The position numbers and the translations under genes are program-made. The notes beneath the pieces were generated by a model, which was not told the origin of the DNA, ran no database searches, and worked only from the letters and a program-made list of their open reading frames with translations. DNA of 64,000 nucleotides. Source: Imperialibacter roseus. Its GTDB lineage: Bacteria; Bacteroidota; Bacteroidia; Cytophagales; Cyclobacteriaceae. The stretch lies in the NCBI RefSeq assembly GCF_032999765.1, contig NZ_CP136051.1, positions 6,094,501 to 6,158,500 on the forward strand, in the 5' to 3' direction. The number at the start of each line of letters is the position of its first letter. Position 1 is the first letter of the stretch. Of this stretch, positions 44,832-54,155 are shown in pieces.

Positions 44832-46106
44832 CTAAAATCTACCTCTGAATTTATAAGTTTTAGCTACTTTATCGATGGCTACAATATAAGCGGCAATCCT
44901 TAAAGAAACATTATACTCCTGAGAGGTTTTGAACACGTTGTTGAACGCATCCTTCATGATCCGGTCAGACCGCCGGCTCACCCTGTCTGCAGTCCACTTA
45001 TAACCAAGGCGGTTTTGTACCCACTCGAAGTAGGATACAGTTACCCCGCCAGCGTTGGCCAGGATGTCAGGCACAGCCATGATGCCCTTGTCGTTCAGCA
45101 AAGCATCGGCTTTGGCTGAAGTTGGCCCATTGGCGCCTTCCACAATCAGCTTCGCCTTTATCTGGTCTGCGTTGTGCACGGTAATCACATCTTCTTTTGC
45201 TGCCGGCACCAAAACGTCGAGGTTAAGGGTGAGCAGATCATCGCCCGCAATTTTTTCGGCACCTTTAAAGCCCTCAAGTGAGCCGTTATTGGCATTCCGA
45301 TACTCTATGGCTTTGTTAATGTCAATTCCGCTGTCGTTGTAGTAGGCTCCGGAAATATCGCTCACAGCAACGACCGAGGCACCTCTTTCTTCCAGAAGTG
45401 TAGCGGCCCATGATCCTACGTTACCAAACCCTTGAACAGCCACTTTCGCATGGTAAGGATTAATTTTCAATTTCTCCATTGCCGCCAGCGCAGTAATCAT
45501 TACCCCACGACCTGTAGCCTCAGTACGGCCCAAAGAACCGCCCAAAACCAGGGGCTTGCCTGTAACAACCGCATTCACAGTCATGCCCTGAGCACGGGAG
45601 TATTCGTCCATCAACCAGGCCATTTCACGAGGGCCCGTACCCATATCGGGGGCGGGAATGTCTCTGTCAGGCCCGAAGATTTCGACAAGGGCACCTGTAT
45701 AGGCCCTGGTCAACCGTTCGATTTCGCCCGGCGACATATTGCGTGGATTACAGATGATACCGCCTTTGGCACCACCATAGGGAATGTCCACCACGGCGCA
45801 TTTCCACGTCATCCAGGCGGCCAATGCTTTTACTTCATCCAGGTGAACGTCCATGTCGTAGCGGATGCCACCTTTAGAAGGGCCAAGAATGTTGGAGTGA
45901 ATTACCCGATAGCCTTCAAACACTTGTACGCTGCCATCATCCATGGTAATAGGAAGGTTCACTATTACCTGCTTAACAGGCGACTTCAGCACGTTGTACA
46001 CCTCATCATCCAGTCCAAGACATTTTGCTGCAATGTCAAACCTGGACATCATCGATTCGAAAGGATTTTCTTTGTCCTTTATCGGTGCCGGTTCTATGTA
46101 AGCCAT
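44832..46106 (-). CDS. gdhA: Glu/Leu/Phe/Val family dehydrogenase (glutamate dehydrogenase)
   Basis: Interconverts glutamate and 2-oxoglutarate, releasing or fixing ammonia. The 424-residue length matches the NAD-type hexameric enzymes. The catalytic Lys motif is PYGGAKGGI, the Asp-containing site PAPDMGTG, and the dinucleotide fold GFGNVGS. A minus-strand promoter-like pair (TAGCTTTG at 46150-46143, TTTG at 46177-46174) lies upstream. The gene is followed by psd after only 4 bases. It may link amino-acid breakdown with the pruA-type pathway, but this is inference. Confidence 0.95.
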   Translation of the reverse strand: MAYIEPAPIKDKENPFESMMSRFDIAAKCLGLDDEVYNVLKSPVKQVIVNLPITMDDGSVQVFEGYRVIHSNILGPSKGGIRYDMDVHLDEVKALAAWMTWKCAVVDIPYGGAKGGIICNPRNMSPGEIERLTRAYTGALVEIFGPDRDIPAPDMGTGPREMAWLMDEYSRAQGMTVNAVVTGKPLVLGGSLGRTEATGRGVMITALAAMEKLKINPYHAKVAVQGFGNVGSWAATLLEERGASVVAVSDISGAYYNDSGIDINKAIEYRNANNGSLEGFKGAEKIAGDDLLTLNLDVLVPAAKEDVITVHNADQIKAKLIVEGANGPTSAKADALLNDKGIMAVPDILANAGGVTVSYFEWVQNRLGYKWTADRVSRRSDRIMKDAFNNVFKTSQEYNVSLRIAAYIVAIDKVAKTYKFRGRF

Positions 46107-46142
46107 AAAAATATAATAGGGTTAATGTGTTGTATTCGGTGG

Positions 46143-46177
46143 CAAAGCTACTAAAAGCAATAGAAAGTTTGCTCAAA
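46143..46177 (-). promoter_or_regulatory. Candidate promoter of the glutamate dehydrogenase-psd operon
   Basis: TTTG and TAGCTTTG on the minus strand are 23 bases apart, at the upper end of accepted spacing. The -7 box is about 37 bases before the start codon. Confidence 0.35.
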
Positions 46178-46249
46178 AAAGCTGAAATGTACATTTTTTA
46201 GCAAAGGTGTCAAGTATCTGTGAAATGGGAGCTTAGCACACTGGTAAAA

Positions 46250-47080
46250 TCAGAGAAGCCTTAGAAAAACGATAATAAAAGGCACGGATAGCAACAATCC
46301 ATCAAAACGATCCAAAAACCCGCCATGCCCTGGAATACTTTTGCCTGAATCTTTTATCTCCATGCTTCTTTTGAAAAGAGATTCTACGAGGTCACCATAG
46401 GTTCCAGCCACAATGATGATAACGGAGACTGACAGCCATTCCCAGAGAGGCAACACAGTAAAGTACATGGAAAGGCCATAGGCCATTGCCAGGGAGGTCA
46501 GGGCCCCTCCCACACTTCCTTCCCAGGACTTCTTTGGAGACACTCTTTCGAAAAGTTTGGTTTTGCCAAAATTGACTCCGGCAAAGTAGGCACCGGTGTC
46601 GCTTGCCCAAAGTATTAGTAGCAATCCGACTATTATCTCCCAATGATATTCGCCCCTCGAGAAGGCAATAAAGTTAAGGAGAGCAAAAGGCACGGCTACG
46701 TAAATGATCCCCAGAAAGGTAAAACCAATGTTGGTAAATGGGTTCTTTTCGTTTTTCTTGTAGAGCTTGATAAAAAAGATGGTGGCCAGCAAAGGAAAAA
46801 TAAGAAAGGCGTATTTACCGTCAATCTCTCCTGTTTCCACAAAGAAGGTGAGACAAAATATAATCGCCCCTATAAAGCAACCCAGGAAGCGCAGCGGCAA
46901 AATGCCATGAAGCCGCACGAGGTTGTAAAACTCCATTTGGGTAAGAAGAGTCAGGATAAAAAAAATGGCAAAATACGTGTAGGGGCTGTAAATAATCAGA
47001 AAGAGCAAGATAGGGGCTCCTATAACTGCTGCGATAATTCTTTGGGTTAGGTTGTTGAACCTATTCAAAATGGATGTCAT
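46250..47080 (-). CDS. cdsA: Phosphatidate cytidylyltransferase
   Basis: Makes CDP-diacylglycerol from phosphatidate and CTP, the branch point of phospholipid synthesis. The 276-residue inner-membrane protein has about eight helices and the family signature SPKKSWEGSVGGA...(DLVESLFKRSMEIKDSGKSIPGHGGFLDRFDGL) with the metal-binding Asp residues near the C-terminus. The start at 47080 overlaps the DUF2007 gene by 20 bases, so translation is coupled. Confidence 0.95.
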   Translation of the reverse strand: MTSILNRFNNLTQRIIAAVIGAPILLFLIIYSPYTYFAIFFILTLLTQMEFYNLVRLHGILPLRFLGCFIGAIIFCLTFFVETGEIDGKYAFLIFPLLATIFFIKLYKKNEKNPFTNIGFTFLGIIYVAVPFALLNFIAFSRGEYHWEIIVGLLLILWASDTGAYFAGVNFGKTKLFERVSPKKSWEGSVGGALTSLAMAYGLSMYFTVLPLWEWLSVSVIIIVAGTYGDLVESLFKRSMEIKDSGKSIPGHGGFLDRFDGLLLSVPFIIVFLRLL

Positions 47081-47267
47081 CGTTGATCATTTTCACAGCG
47101 CTGAGGACATTCTCAGATGAAACATACACCTCATAGTTGCCCAACTGATAGAGAGAATCTTTTTTGCTAACTACCACAGCGGAAATATCATTTTCCTCTA
47201 GTACTGCCTTCACAATCTCTGCTTTGTGCTGTTGGTTATTAGTAAACACCTTTTGCCAGTTATCCAT
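47061..47267 (-). CDS. DUF2007 (putative signal-transducing) small protein
   Basis: A 68-residue soluble protein. MDNWQKVFTNNQQHKAEIVKAVLEENDISAVVVSK then GNYEVYVSSENVLSAVKMI matches DUF2007, a ferredoxin-like alpha/beta fold thought to act in protein-protein contacts. I take the start at 47267; an upstream in-frame start would add 19 residues of membrane-protein-like sequence that is really the overlapping frame. It overlaps the upstream protease gene by 8 bases and cdsA by 20 bases, a chain of overlaps suggesting balanced expression. Confidence 0.82.
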   Translation of the reverse strand: MDNWQKVFTNNQQHKAEIVKAVLEENDISAVVVSKKDSLYQLGNYEVYVSSENVLSAVKMINDDIHFE

Positions 47268-48201
47268 CAGCGTTTTCCAGGTTCCTGTGAAACTTAATAA
47301 AGAGGTAAGTGAGGGCAGCACCAATAATAAAGAAAAACCCTACTGTTTCCAAAGGCACCGTCTCTGTATCGTCGATGTTGAAGTCGACCAGGTCATTTTT
47401 GTAAAGGTAAAGCATCACCAGGCTGAAGCCATTGTTGAAGAAGTGCGCCAGCATAGCTAGCACCAGGCTGCCCGACCAGTAGAAAATATAGCCAAAAAGT
47501 GCCCCCAAGAACAGCCTTGGCACAAATCCATAGAATTGAACGTGGAAGGCACTGAAGAACAAAGCACTGATCCAAATAGCCGCATGCGGGTTTCGAACCA
47601 GTTGCTGAAGCCTGGTTTGAATAAGCCCTCTGAAAAGAAGCTCTTCACCAATGCCGGGTATAATGGCGACTACAAACAAAGCAACCAGTAGTTCGCCAAA
47701 GCCAGAGAAGTCGGTCAGGTATTCGGTAATCACTTTACGTTGTTCCTCATTCGTCTGCGCCCATTGCTCAAAGCCACTCATAAACTCCGGAAACTTCAGG
47801 TTGATGTTCCATTCTATAAAAAGACTGTTGACAACCATGAAACAGAAAGTGATCAGGATGGCATAGGTTAATGGCTGCCAATAGCGGGTGTCAACGGAAA
47901 AATAGGTGCTTACTTTTGTGCTTTGATAGAGTTTGACGTAGAGCAACGGCACCAGAATAAACGCTCCGAGCGACCCCACAGCCTGGGTGGTGTACAGCGC
48001 CACTTTGGATCGTGGGTCGCCCATGTCCGTCATGAGCCTCATTGTTTCTTCAAACCCCGTATTAAAAAGCAGCATCAGCGGCAACACGGAAATTATCTGA
48101 AACACGATCATTCCACCAAAACAAAATAAAACCAGCTGAAGCAGGCCAAGCCCCGGCCCCTTCAAATCTCTGATTTCAAGGAAACTATTGTACTTTTGCA
48201 T
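47260..48201 (-). CDS. CPBP-family intramembrane metalloprotease
   Basis: A 313-residue membrane protein with about eight helices and the glutamic-type Abi/Rce1 active site: EExxxR at Glu186-Glu187-Arg191 (GIGEELLFRGLI), His220 (FHVQFYGF) and His253 with Asn256 (LAHFFNN). Relatives cleave prenylated or membrane peptides, or give immunity to bacteriocins; the target here is unknown. It heads the CPBP-DUF2007-cdsA run. The start codon lies inside the divergent dusB promoter region. Confidence 0.92.
   Translation of the reverse strand: MQKYNSFLEIRDLKGPGLGLLQLVLFCFGGMIVFQIISVLPLMLLFNTGFEETMRLMTDMGDPRSKVALYTTQAVGSLGAFILVPLLYVKLYQSTKVSTYFSVDTRYWQPLTYAILITFCFMVVNSLFIEWNINLKFPEFMSGFEQWAQTNEEQRKVITEYLTDFSGFGELLVALFVVAIIPGIGEELLFRGLIQTRLQQLVRNPHAAIWISALFFSAFHVQFYGFVPRLFLGALFGYIFYWSGSLVLAMLAHFFNNGFSLVMLYLYKNDLVDFNIDDTETVPLETVGFFFIIGAALTYLFIKFHRNLENADG
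48191..48198 (+). promoter_or_regulatory. Candidate -7 promoter element for dusB
   Basis: TACTTTTG matches TAnnTTTG and lies 63 bases before the GTG of dusB; a convincing -33 element is not seen. It overlaps the start of the divergent CPBP protease gene. Confidence 0.35.
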
Positions 48202-48261
48202 CTTGTTAGATTAGCTGATGTAACACAACTGGTCACATTCGGCCCTAAAGGTAGACATACG

Positions 48262-49257
48262 GTGGTAAAAATAGGTAACATAGAACTGGGAGAATTCCCG
48301 CTTTTGCTCGCACCCATGGAGGATGTAAGTGATCCTCCGTTCCGTGCAGTGTGCAAAGACAACGGCGCCGACCTGATGTACACCGAGTTTATCAGCAGCG
48401 AAGGCCTCATCCGTGACGCCATAAAAAGCCGCAAGAAGCTCGATATTTTTCCTTACGAAAAACCCATTGGTATTCAGATTTTTGGTGGTGACGAGGAGGC
48501 CATGGCTATGTCGGCGAGAATAGTGGATGCCACACAGCCCGATATTTTGGATATCAACTACGGTTGCCCGGTGAAGAAAGTGGTCTGCAAAGGTGCGGGT
48601 GCCGGGGTGCTGCGGGATATTCCGTTGATGGTCAGGCTGACTCAGGCAGTGGTGAAGTCTACAAGCTTGCCAGTGACAGTAAAAACCAGGCTTGGCTGGG
48701 ACGACAGTAGCATCAACATAGAAGAGGTGGCAGAACGACTTCAGGATGTGGGGATCAAAGCCCTGAGCATACATGGCCGAACCAGAGCGCAGCTTTACAA
48801 GGGTGAAGCCGACTGGACGCTGATCAGAAAGGTGAAGGAAAACCCCAGGATACAGATACCGATCTTTGGCAATGGCGACATTGACACTCCGGAAAAGGCG
48901 CTTGAATACAAGAACCAGTATGGAGTGGACGGCATCATGATAGGAAGGGCAGCAATAGGCTATCCATGGATTTTTAATGAGATCAAACATTTCATGAAAA
49001 CCGGAGAAAAGCTGGCAGCGCCGAGCATGAAGCAAAGAATAGAGGTGGCCAGAAAGCACCTTAAGTTCTCTGTTGAATGGAAAGGTGAGAAGACAGGCAT
49101 CCTGGAAATGCGCAGGCACTACACCAGTTATTTTAGAAATATCCCCAACATAAAGCCCTACAGGCAAAAGCTGGTAGAGTTCGAAGCCTATGAACAGGTT
49201 GATGAACTGCTTTGTGAAATGGAGCAGGAATTCATGAACGCTTTCGTGGAGGCATAG
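48262..49257 (+). CDS. dusB: tRNA-dihydrouridine synthase B
   Basis: FMN enzyme reducing uridine to dihydrouridine in the tRNA D-loop. The 331-residue product has the TIM barrel opening LLLAPMEDVSDPPFRA, the catalytic Cys in NYGCPVKKVVCKGAGAG, the FMN-binding SIHGRTRAQ and GNGDI motifs, and a C-terminal helical domain. The start is a GTG at 48262, because Bacteroidota DusB begins with M-V-K-I-G-N-I-E; a TTG farther upstream would add 22 unrelated residues. Confidence 0.93.
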   Translation: MVKIGNIELGEFPLLLAPMEDVSDPPFRAVCKDNGADLMYTEFISSEGLIRDAIKSRKKLDIFPYEKPIGIQIFGGDEEAMAMSARIVDATQPDILDINYGCPVKKVVCKGAGAGVLRDIPLMVRLTQAVVKSTSLPVTVKTRLGWDDSSINIEEVAERLQDVGIKALSIHGRTRAQLYKGEADWTLIRKVKENPRIQIPIFGNGDIDTPEKALEYKNQYGVDGIMIGRAAIGYPWIFNEIKHFMKTGEKLAAPSMKQRIEVARKHLKFSVEWKGEKTGILEMRRHYTSYFRNIPNIKPYRQKLVEFEAYEQVDELLCEMEQEFMNAFVEA

Positions 49258-49262
49258 ACAAT

Positions 49263-50156
49263 ATGAGCAAGCCAGCCAGCCAGATGAGTGACAAAGCACT
49301 CGCATGGCTTTTACTGATTACACTTTCTTTCATTTGGGGTAGCAGTTTTATTCTGATCAAAAGGGGGCTCGAAGTCTATTCTCCATTGGAACTTGGTGCC
49401 CTTCGTATAGTGACAGCGGGCTTGTTCCTTCTGCCGGTGGCAGTAAGCCGGATTGGTAAACTTTCGAAGCGGAACTGGCAGATTCTTCTTCTTGCTGGTT
49501 TTGTAGGAAGCTTCGGGCCGGCTTTTTTGTTTGCCCTCGCACAAACGCATCTCGATAGCGGGCTGGCAGGGTCGCTCAACGCACTTACCCCTCTTTTCAC
49601 CATTTTGATAGGGAGCTGGTTTTTTAGTTCCACTTTCACCAGAAGGAATGCTATTGGCATTGCCATTGGCTTTGTGGGTACAGTACTTTTGATATTTGCC
49701 GGGAGCGATGACGGTATCTCAGGCTTCAATTTTTATGCGCTGTTTGTAGTGCTTGCTACCATCATGTATGCTACCAACCTGAACATCATCAAGGCGTATC
49801 TCGCAGACCTGAAGCCGTTGACAATTACCAGTGTTTCGCTGCTTATGGTGCTGCCTCTCGCACTGGTTATTCTGGCAAGCGCCACCGACTTCAGCACAAA
49901 AATCATTTATACAAAAGGAGCCTGGGAGGCCCTCGGCTATATAAGTATTCTGGGCGTTGTCGGGACAGCGATAGCGTTAATCATATTCAATAAAACAGTG
50001 CAGATTTCAACACCCCTGTTCACCAGTTCTGTTACTTATATCATACCACTCATTGCCGTGATATGGGGTCTTCTGGACGGCGAAAGATTGCTTGTCACCC
50101 ACTATATAAGCATGGCGCTTATTCTTGTGGGTGTTTTTATTGGCAACAGGAGGTAG
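49263..50156 (+). CDS. EamA-family (DMT superfamily) transporter
   Basis: A 297-residue inner-membrane protein with ten helices made of two EamA repeats. The first repeat holds WGSSFILIKRGLEVYSPLELGALRI, the second the ITSVSLLMVLP and ITSSVTYIIPLIAVIWG type segments. Members export amino acids, nucleosides or other small metabolites; the substrate cannot be told. It begins 6 bases after the dusB stop and ends 6 bases from the convergent anion symporter gene. Confidence 0.88.
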   Translation: MSKPASQMSDKALAWLLLITLSFIWGSSFILIKRGLEVYSPLELGALRIVTAGLFLLPVAVSRIGKLSKRNWQILLLAGFVGSFGPAFLFALAQTHLDSGLAGSLNALTPLFTILIGSWFFSSTFTRRNAIGIAIGFVGTVLLIFAGSDDGISGFNFYALFVVLATIMYATNLNIIKAYLADLKPLTITSVSLLMVLPLALVILASATDFSTKIIYTKGAWEALGYISILGVVGTAIALIIFNKTVQISTPLFTSSVTYIIPLIAVIWGLLDGERLLVTHYISMALILVGVFIGNRR

Positions 50157-50161
50157 TCCGC

Positions 50162-51646
50162 CTAAAACGGGTTCACTGACAAGTCGATACCGAGCACCAG
50201 CTCCATCAAAAAATAGACCGAAAGCGTGATCAGCACCGTGCTGGCGAGGTTCAGTGCAAAGCCTTTTCGAATCATATCTTTCATTTCCACATGACCAAAA
50301 CTAAATACAATGGCATTTGGCGGAGTGGCAATTGGTAGCATAAAAGCGCAGGAGGCAGCGAGTGTAGCGGCGATCATTGGCCCAAACGGATGCACGCCAA
50401 TCGACTGAGAAAGGGCAGCCAAAATCGGCAGCATGATAGAAGCCGTGGCTACATTGGAAGTGACCTCGGTTAAGAAGTTGAGCATAAGGGCGATTATGAA
50501 AATAAGAAGCAGGAGGTTAACACCTTCGAGCAACGACATTTGCTGGCCAATCCATTCAGCCAGGCCAGACTCCTGAAAGCCAGCTGCCAATGCCAGCCCG
50601 CCACCGAACAGAACAATTATCCCCCAGGGGAGCTTCACCGCCGACTCCCAGTCCATGACCATTTTGTTCACTTCACTTTTAGCAGGCACCAGAAACAAAG
50701 CCAATGCACCGCTCATGGCAATGATGGTATCGTCAAGACCAGGAAGGAATTTTTTGAGAAGGAATGAGCTGGTTATCCAGGAAAAGGCAGTTAGGGTAAA
50801 GACAGCAAAGACGGCTTTTTCTTCCCAGCTCATTTTGCCCAGTTCTTTCAGGTCGTCCTCGATTTGCTTCCTGCCTCCTGCAAGGGGCTTTTTTGGCAGA
50901 GGGTAGGCCACCCTCACCATATACCACCAGAGGATTGTTAACAGAACGACAACAAGAGGCATCGCAAAAGCCATCCAAAGAGCAAAGGATATTTCGACAT
51001 CGAAAAGCTGCTGAGCGATGGCGGAGAAGACTACGTTGGTAGGCGTGCCTATCAGTGTTCCCATGCCTCCAATGGAAGCCGCATAGGCAATGCTGAGCAT
51101 GAGCGCCTTCCCTAAACTTGCCTTGAGCTTCACTTTGTCGGGCATGTCACTCTTGTCGATAATGCCTCCAAGCTGACTGATCAACGCTATGCCAATCGTC
51201 ACCATCATGAGTGAAGTGGCTGTGTTTGAAATCCACATGGAAAGAAACGCCGTAGCGATGATGAAGCCCAGCACGATACCCCGGCTGTTGGTGCCCACCC
51301 ATGAAATAATGGTGAGAGCGATTCTTTTGTGCAGGTTCCACTTCTCCATGGCAATGGCGATAATAAAGCCTCCCATGTAGAGGAATAAAATTTTATTGCC
51401 ATAAGCGGCTGTTACTGTGTCGATTTTGGCGCCGCCAGTTAACGGCAGTATCACAATCGGCAATAATGAAGTGGCAGCCATGGGAATGGCTTCGGTTGTC
51501 CACCACGTAGCTACCCAGAGTGTGCAGGCCAAAACCGACCGGCCTGATTCGCTCATCCCTTCGGGCTGTACTATAAACTGGAAGATAATGAAAAGGACTG
51601 GCCCCAGCACGAGTCCAATTTTAGAAGCCAGCGATTTGCTTTCCAT
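50162..51646 (-). CDS. SLC13/DASS-family sodium:dicarboxylate or sulfate symporter
   Basis: A 494-residue polytopic symporter with two Ser-Asn-Thr hairpin motifs, ISNTATSLMM (near residue 130) and EVTSNVATAS (near 405), and the family signature SCAFMLPIATPPNAIVFSFG. Such proteins co-import C4-dicarboxylates, citrate or sulfate with sodium. The substrate is not resolved; no neighbours help. Confidence 0.92.
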   Translation of the reverse strand: MESKSLASKIGLVLGPVLFIIFQFIVQPEGMSESGRSVLACTLWVATWWTTEAIPMAATSLLPIVILPLTGGAKIDTVTAAYGNKILFLYMGGFIIAIAMEKWNLHKRIALTIISWVGTNSRGIVLGFIIATAFLSMWISNTATSLMMVTIGIALISQLGGIIDKSDMPDKVKLKASLGKALMLSIAYAASIGGMGTLIGTPTNVVFSAIAQQLFDVEISFALWMAFAMPLVVVLLTILWWYMVRVAYPLPKKPLAGGRKQIEDDLKELGKMSWEEKAVFAVFTLTAFSWITSSFLLKKFLPGLDDTIIAMSGALALFLVPAKSEVNKMVMDWESAVKLPWGIIVLFGGGLALAAGFQESGLAEWIGQQMSLLEGVNLLLLIFIIALMLNFLTEVTSNVATASIMLPILAALSQSIGVHPFGPMIAATLAASCAFMLPIATPPNAIVFSFGHVEMKDMIRKGFALNLASTVLITLSVYFLMELVLGIDLSVNPF

Positions 51647-51727
51647 TCAGCGGATATATTTAGGTAGGTGCCTGAAATTAGAAAATAGCACAGAAAAGCC
51701 CAATCCTTTGATCAAAAGTATGAACAA

Positions 51728-52666
51728 TCAATAGTGGCTGGCAAATTTTTCCCCGGCCAATATTGCCACCTTCAACTTGTTTTGAGGGGGAGGAAGCGGA
51801 CAAGTTGCAAAAGGTGTGTACACGCAGGGTGGATTGTACCCCTTGTTAAAGTCCATCACCACTTCCCCACTGCTGTTTGGTTTTGTAGTATACATATAGC
51901 GGCCACCTCCGTACGTTTCTTCTCCCGTTGTTTCATCAGCATATGTCACAAAAAACTCATCACCCTCTTCTGTCACGTCGAGCGCATACTCCTCGCCATC
52001 TTTTTCAAACACAAGCCTGCCCGGGCTTGGCTGGTCATAAGTGATGCCAAGGATGTTTTGGATTTTCAGCACTTTAGGGGGATCGTACGGCTCAAATTCA
52101 GCGGTGATCACCCAATTTACATCCACAGGGTAGGAATCGATCGATTGAAGAGAGTCTAATTTTGGGTTTTCAAAATCCCGAAGGCGCACTGCCAGCTCAT
52201 CACCTCTTTTAATGACAAACCAGGTAAGCGCCTCGTGGCTCATTTGCAGACTCATATGCATAGAGTCGTCATAAACCAACTGTAGGGCTGGGGCTTCCCA
52301 TATTGAGTCTTTTCCCTCTTCTTTCATCATGACCACAGGCTCAGAAGGGGCCTCATATAGTACAGATTTGGTATTAGTCACTCGCAGCTTGCCTAAAAAA
52401 GCGGGTGCTTTTTCAGGAAATACAATCTTGTTGGACGAATCTGACCCAAAGGTAGACAAGCCCTTGTTAAGGATGTAAAGGCCTGCAAGGTTGACATAGC
52501 CGTTGGGGGCCTTTAGTTTTTCGATTCGTTCCTGTTGCCATTTTTGATGGGCTACTTTGTAAGCTGCAACTTCTTCCTCCGACATTTTATGGTCGCAAGA
52601 GGTCAAAAGAAATGACGTGATAAGCGATAAAAAAGAAAGACGGATAATTATCGTTGAGACTTTCAT
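51728..52666 (-). CDS. DUF1684 lipoprotein
   Basis: A 312-residue predicted lipoprotein (lipobox LLTSC, Cys24) with the DUF1684 core: APNGYVNLAGLYILNKGLSTFGS, the beta-rich middle, and the C-terminal GGGRYMYTTKPN and DFNKGYNPPCVYTPFATCPLPPPQNKL with a conserved Cys pair. The family has no assigned function; it may bind a small molecule at the His/Asn/Cys-rich C-terminal cleft. It stands alone between the symporter and the DUF2141 gene. Confidence 0.88.
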   Translation of the reverse strand: MKVSTIIIRLSFLSLITSFLLTSCDHKMSEEEVAAYKVAHQKWQQERIEKLKAPNGYVNLAGLYILNKGLSTFGSDSSNKIVFPEKAPAFLGKLRVTNTKSVLYEAPSEPVVMMKEEGKDSIWEAPALQLVYDDSMHMSLQMSHEALTWFVIKRGDELAVRLRDFENPKLDSLQSIDSYPVDVNWVITAEFEPYDPPKVLKIQNILGITYDQPSPGRLVFEKDGEEYALDVTEEGDEFFVTYADETTGEETYGGGRYMYTTKPNSSGEVVMDFNKGYNPPCVYTPFATCPLPPPQNKLKVAILAGEKFASHY

Positions 52667-52724
52667 GGCTGGATTGGTCGGTAGACTATGCTTTTCCTTT
52701 TACGAGATAGTAATATCTGACGAA

Positions 52725-53135
52725 TTATCGAAGCGAGATGCTGTGGGTGGCAGTCTTTGCTTGAAAGGTAACTGAAGCTTCTTCGAAATCAGGGGGGCCA
52801 AGTACCCCCATGGAATCATTTCCAAAACCATAAGGTTCTTTTGGTATGCCGAAAAGGCCAGTGTCAAGCTTGCCGTTTTCATTCTCGTCGTGAAACACAC
52901 TAATGGCATAAGAGCCGAAGGGAAGACTTGTGAATTGCACCCGGGCCGACTCTCCGCTTACCTTTTCTACCTTGCCTTTGTAAAGCTGATCCGTAAGAAA
53001 ATTCTCTTTTAAATCGTAAAGGGCCACACGAATGTCGCCCTTTACGTTTTTTATTCCTTTGATCTCCACAGTAAGAGTACCTGATGAATCACTTTGGAGC
53101 CAATTCAAAAGAAGGCTTACAACTACGACTATCAC
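52725..53135 (-). CDS. DUF2141 exported protein
   Basis: A 136-residue protein of the DUF2141 family, an all-beta exported domain found in Bacteroidota and Proteobacteria, with GDIRVALYDLKENFL, SYAISVFHDENENGKLDTGLFGIPKEPYGFGND at the centre and a final short strand. The N-terminal hydrophobic stretch (MIVVVVSLLLNW) is a minimal signal sequence. Role unknown. The ATG overlaps the upstream membrane-protein gene as ATGA, so the two are co-translated. Confidence 0.87.
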   Translation of the reverse strand: MIVVVVSLLLNWLQSDSSGTLTVEIKGIKNVKGDIRVALYDLKENFLTDQLYKGKVEKVSGESARVQFTSLPFGSYAISVFHDENENGKLDTGLFGIPKEPYGFGNDSMGVLGPPDFEEASVTFQAKTATHSISLR

Positions 53136-54049
53136 TTTTCCACTACACGGTCAAAGTCAAACTCGTCCATGAATTTCTGCGCCTCTTTAAGGTTTTGGAA
53201 CTCGAAGGATTTAGATTCACCGTCTTTGGCATGAATCTCCACCTTGATCAGGATCACTTTTTTACCGGACAAAGGATCATCAACAAACGTGGCGTTCTCC
53301 GGTACGATAAACTGGCCGTCTTTTCTAACCAGCCCCAATTTTTTGTCTTTGTGCTTTATGCGGTTACAGTATGAGCATTTGTAGTGTTGAACAATTTTGC
53401 CTTCCTCTGTTTCCGTGGCCTCGCTGATGATTTCCTCGCTTTCAAGCTTCAGCGTTTGGAAACCACACCTGTCGCACTCTATCGCAATGAGGTTGCCCGG
53501 ATACTTTTCAATCTTAGTTTCGCCTGTTTCCTGATCTATCCATACGTCGTAATCAACACTGAAGATGTTCTCTTCCGCCTGCATCCCCTCGTCAAGGTAA
53601 ACGTCCTCCTCTTCTTCACTAAGCAGCTTCATTTTGTTGCCAGTTTTAGGATTGACCCGGGGAGTATATCTGAACTTTTTCAGCCTTTTCGATTGGGCCG
53701 TAGGGTAGTAGAATTTAAGGATGAGAAAAGCAACATAACCGTACAAAGTACCTATGGCAATGGTGATAAACAGCCTAACGAAGAACCACACAAAGTTCAG
53801 TTCGACTGTCTCGTCTTTGTAAGTGTTGGCATACGCTGTAATGGCCAGCGCAATGCACAAATGCATCACCCAGAGGAGCTTTGATTCATACTTGCTGGTA
53901 AAATCATACTTCTGCTTAAGCTCTTTAAAACTGGAAATGCGAAGCTTTGTAATGATGTATATAATAACTGCGAGAGCAATCAATATATAGGCTCCATTTT
54001 CCATGAAGTTGTGCCAAGCAAGAAGAAATCCCGACGCCTGTTCTTCCAT
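53132..54049 (-). CDS. Membrane protein with internal zinc ribbon, 305 residues
   Basis: Not recognised. Residues 15-35, 58-75 and 85-110 are likely membrane helices; the remaining ~190 residues are cytoplasmic and include CDRCGF and, about 35 residues on, CSYCNR, a CxxC-CxxC pair that fits a zinc ribbon. The C-terminal part has alternating strands and helices with no family match. It is coupled to the DUF2141 gene by ATGA, which links it to an envelope function, but no more can be said. Confidence 0.75.
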   Translation of the reverse strand: MEEQASGFLLAWHNFMENGAYILIALAVIIYIITKLRISSFKELKQKYDFTSKYESKLLWVMHLCIALAITAYANTYKDETVELNFVWFFVRLFITIAIGTLYGYVAFLILKFYYPTAQSKRLKKFRYTPRVNPKTGNKMKLLSEEEEDVYLDEGMQAEENIFSVDYDVWIDQETGETKIEKYPGNLIAIECDRCGFQTLKLESEEIISEATETEEGKIVQHYKCSYCNRIKHKDKKLGLVRKDGQFIVPENATFVDDPLSGKKVILIKVEIHAKDGESKSFEFQNLKEAQKFMDEFDFDRVVEK

Positions 54050-54155
54050 AATTTTCGTTTTAATTAAGGTTCTAATTCAATATTACATAAATTTCATTTA
54101 CCAAGTAAAATCAAGTTACCTGAACTCTAATAACACATCAAAATAATTATACCCC

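Noticed and set aside
48211-49305. 364-codon frame antisense to dusB
   Set aside because: It lies almost wholly inside dusB, which has clear catalytic motifs; the antisense frame has none.
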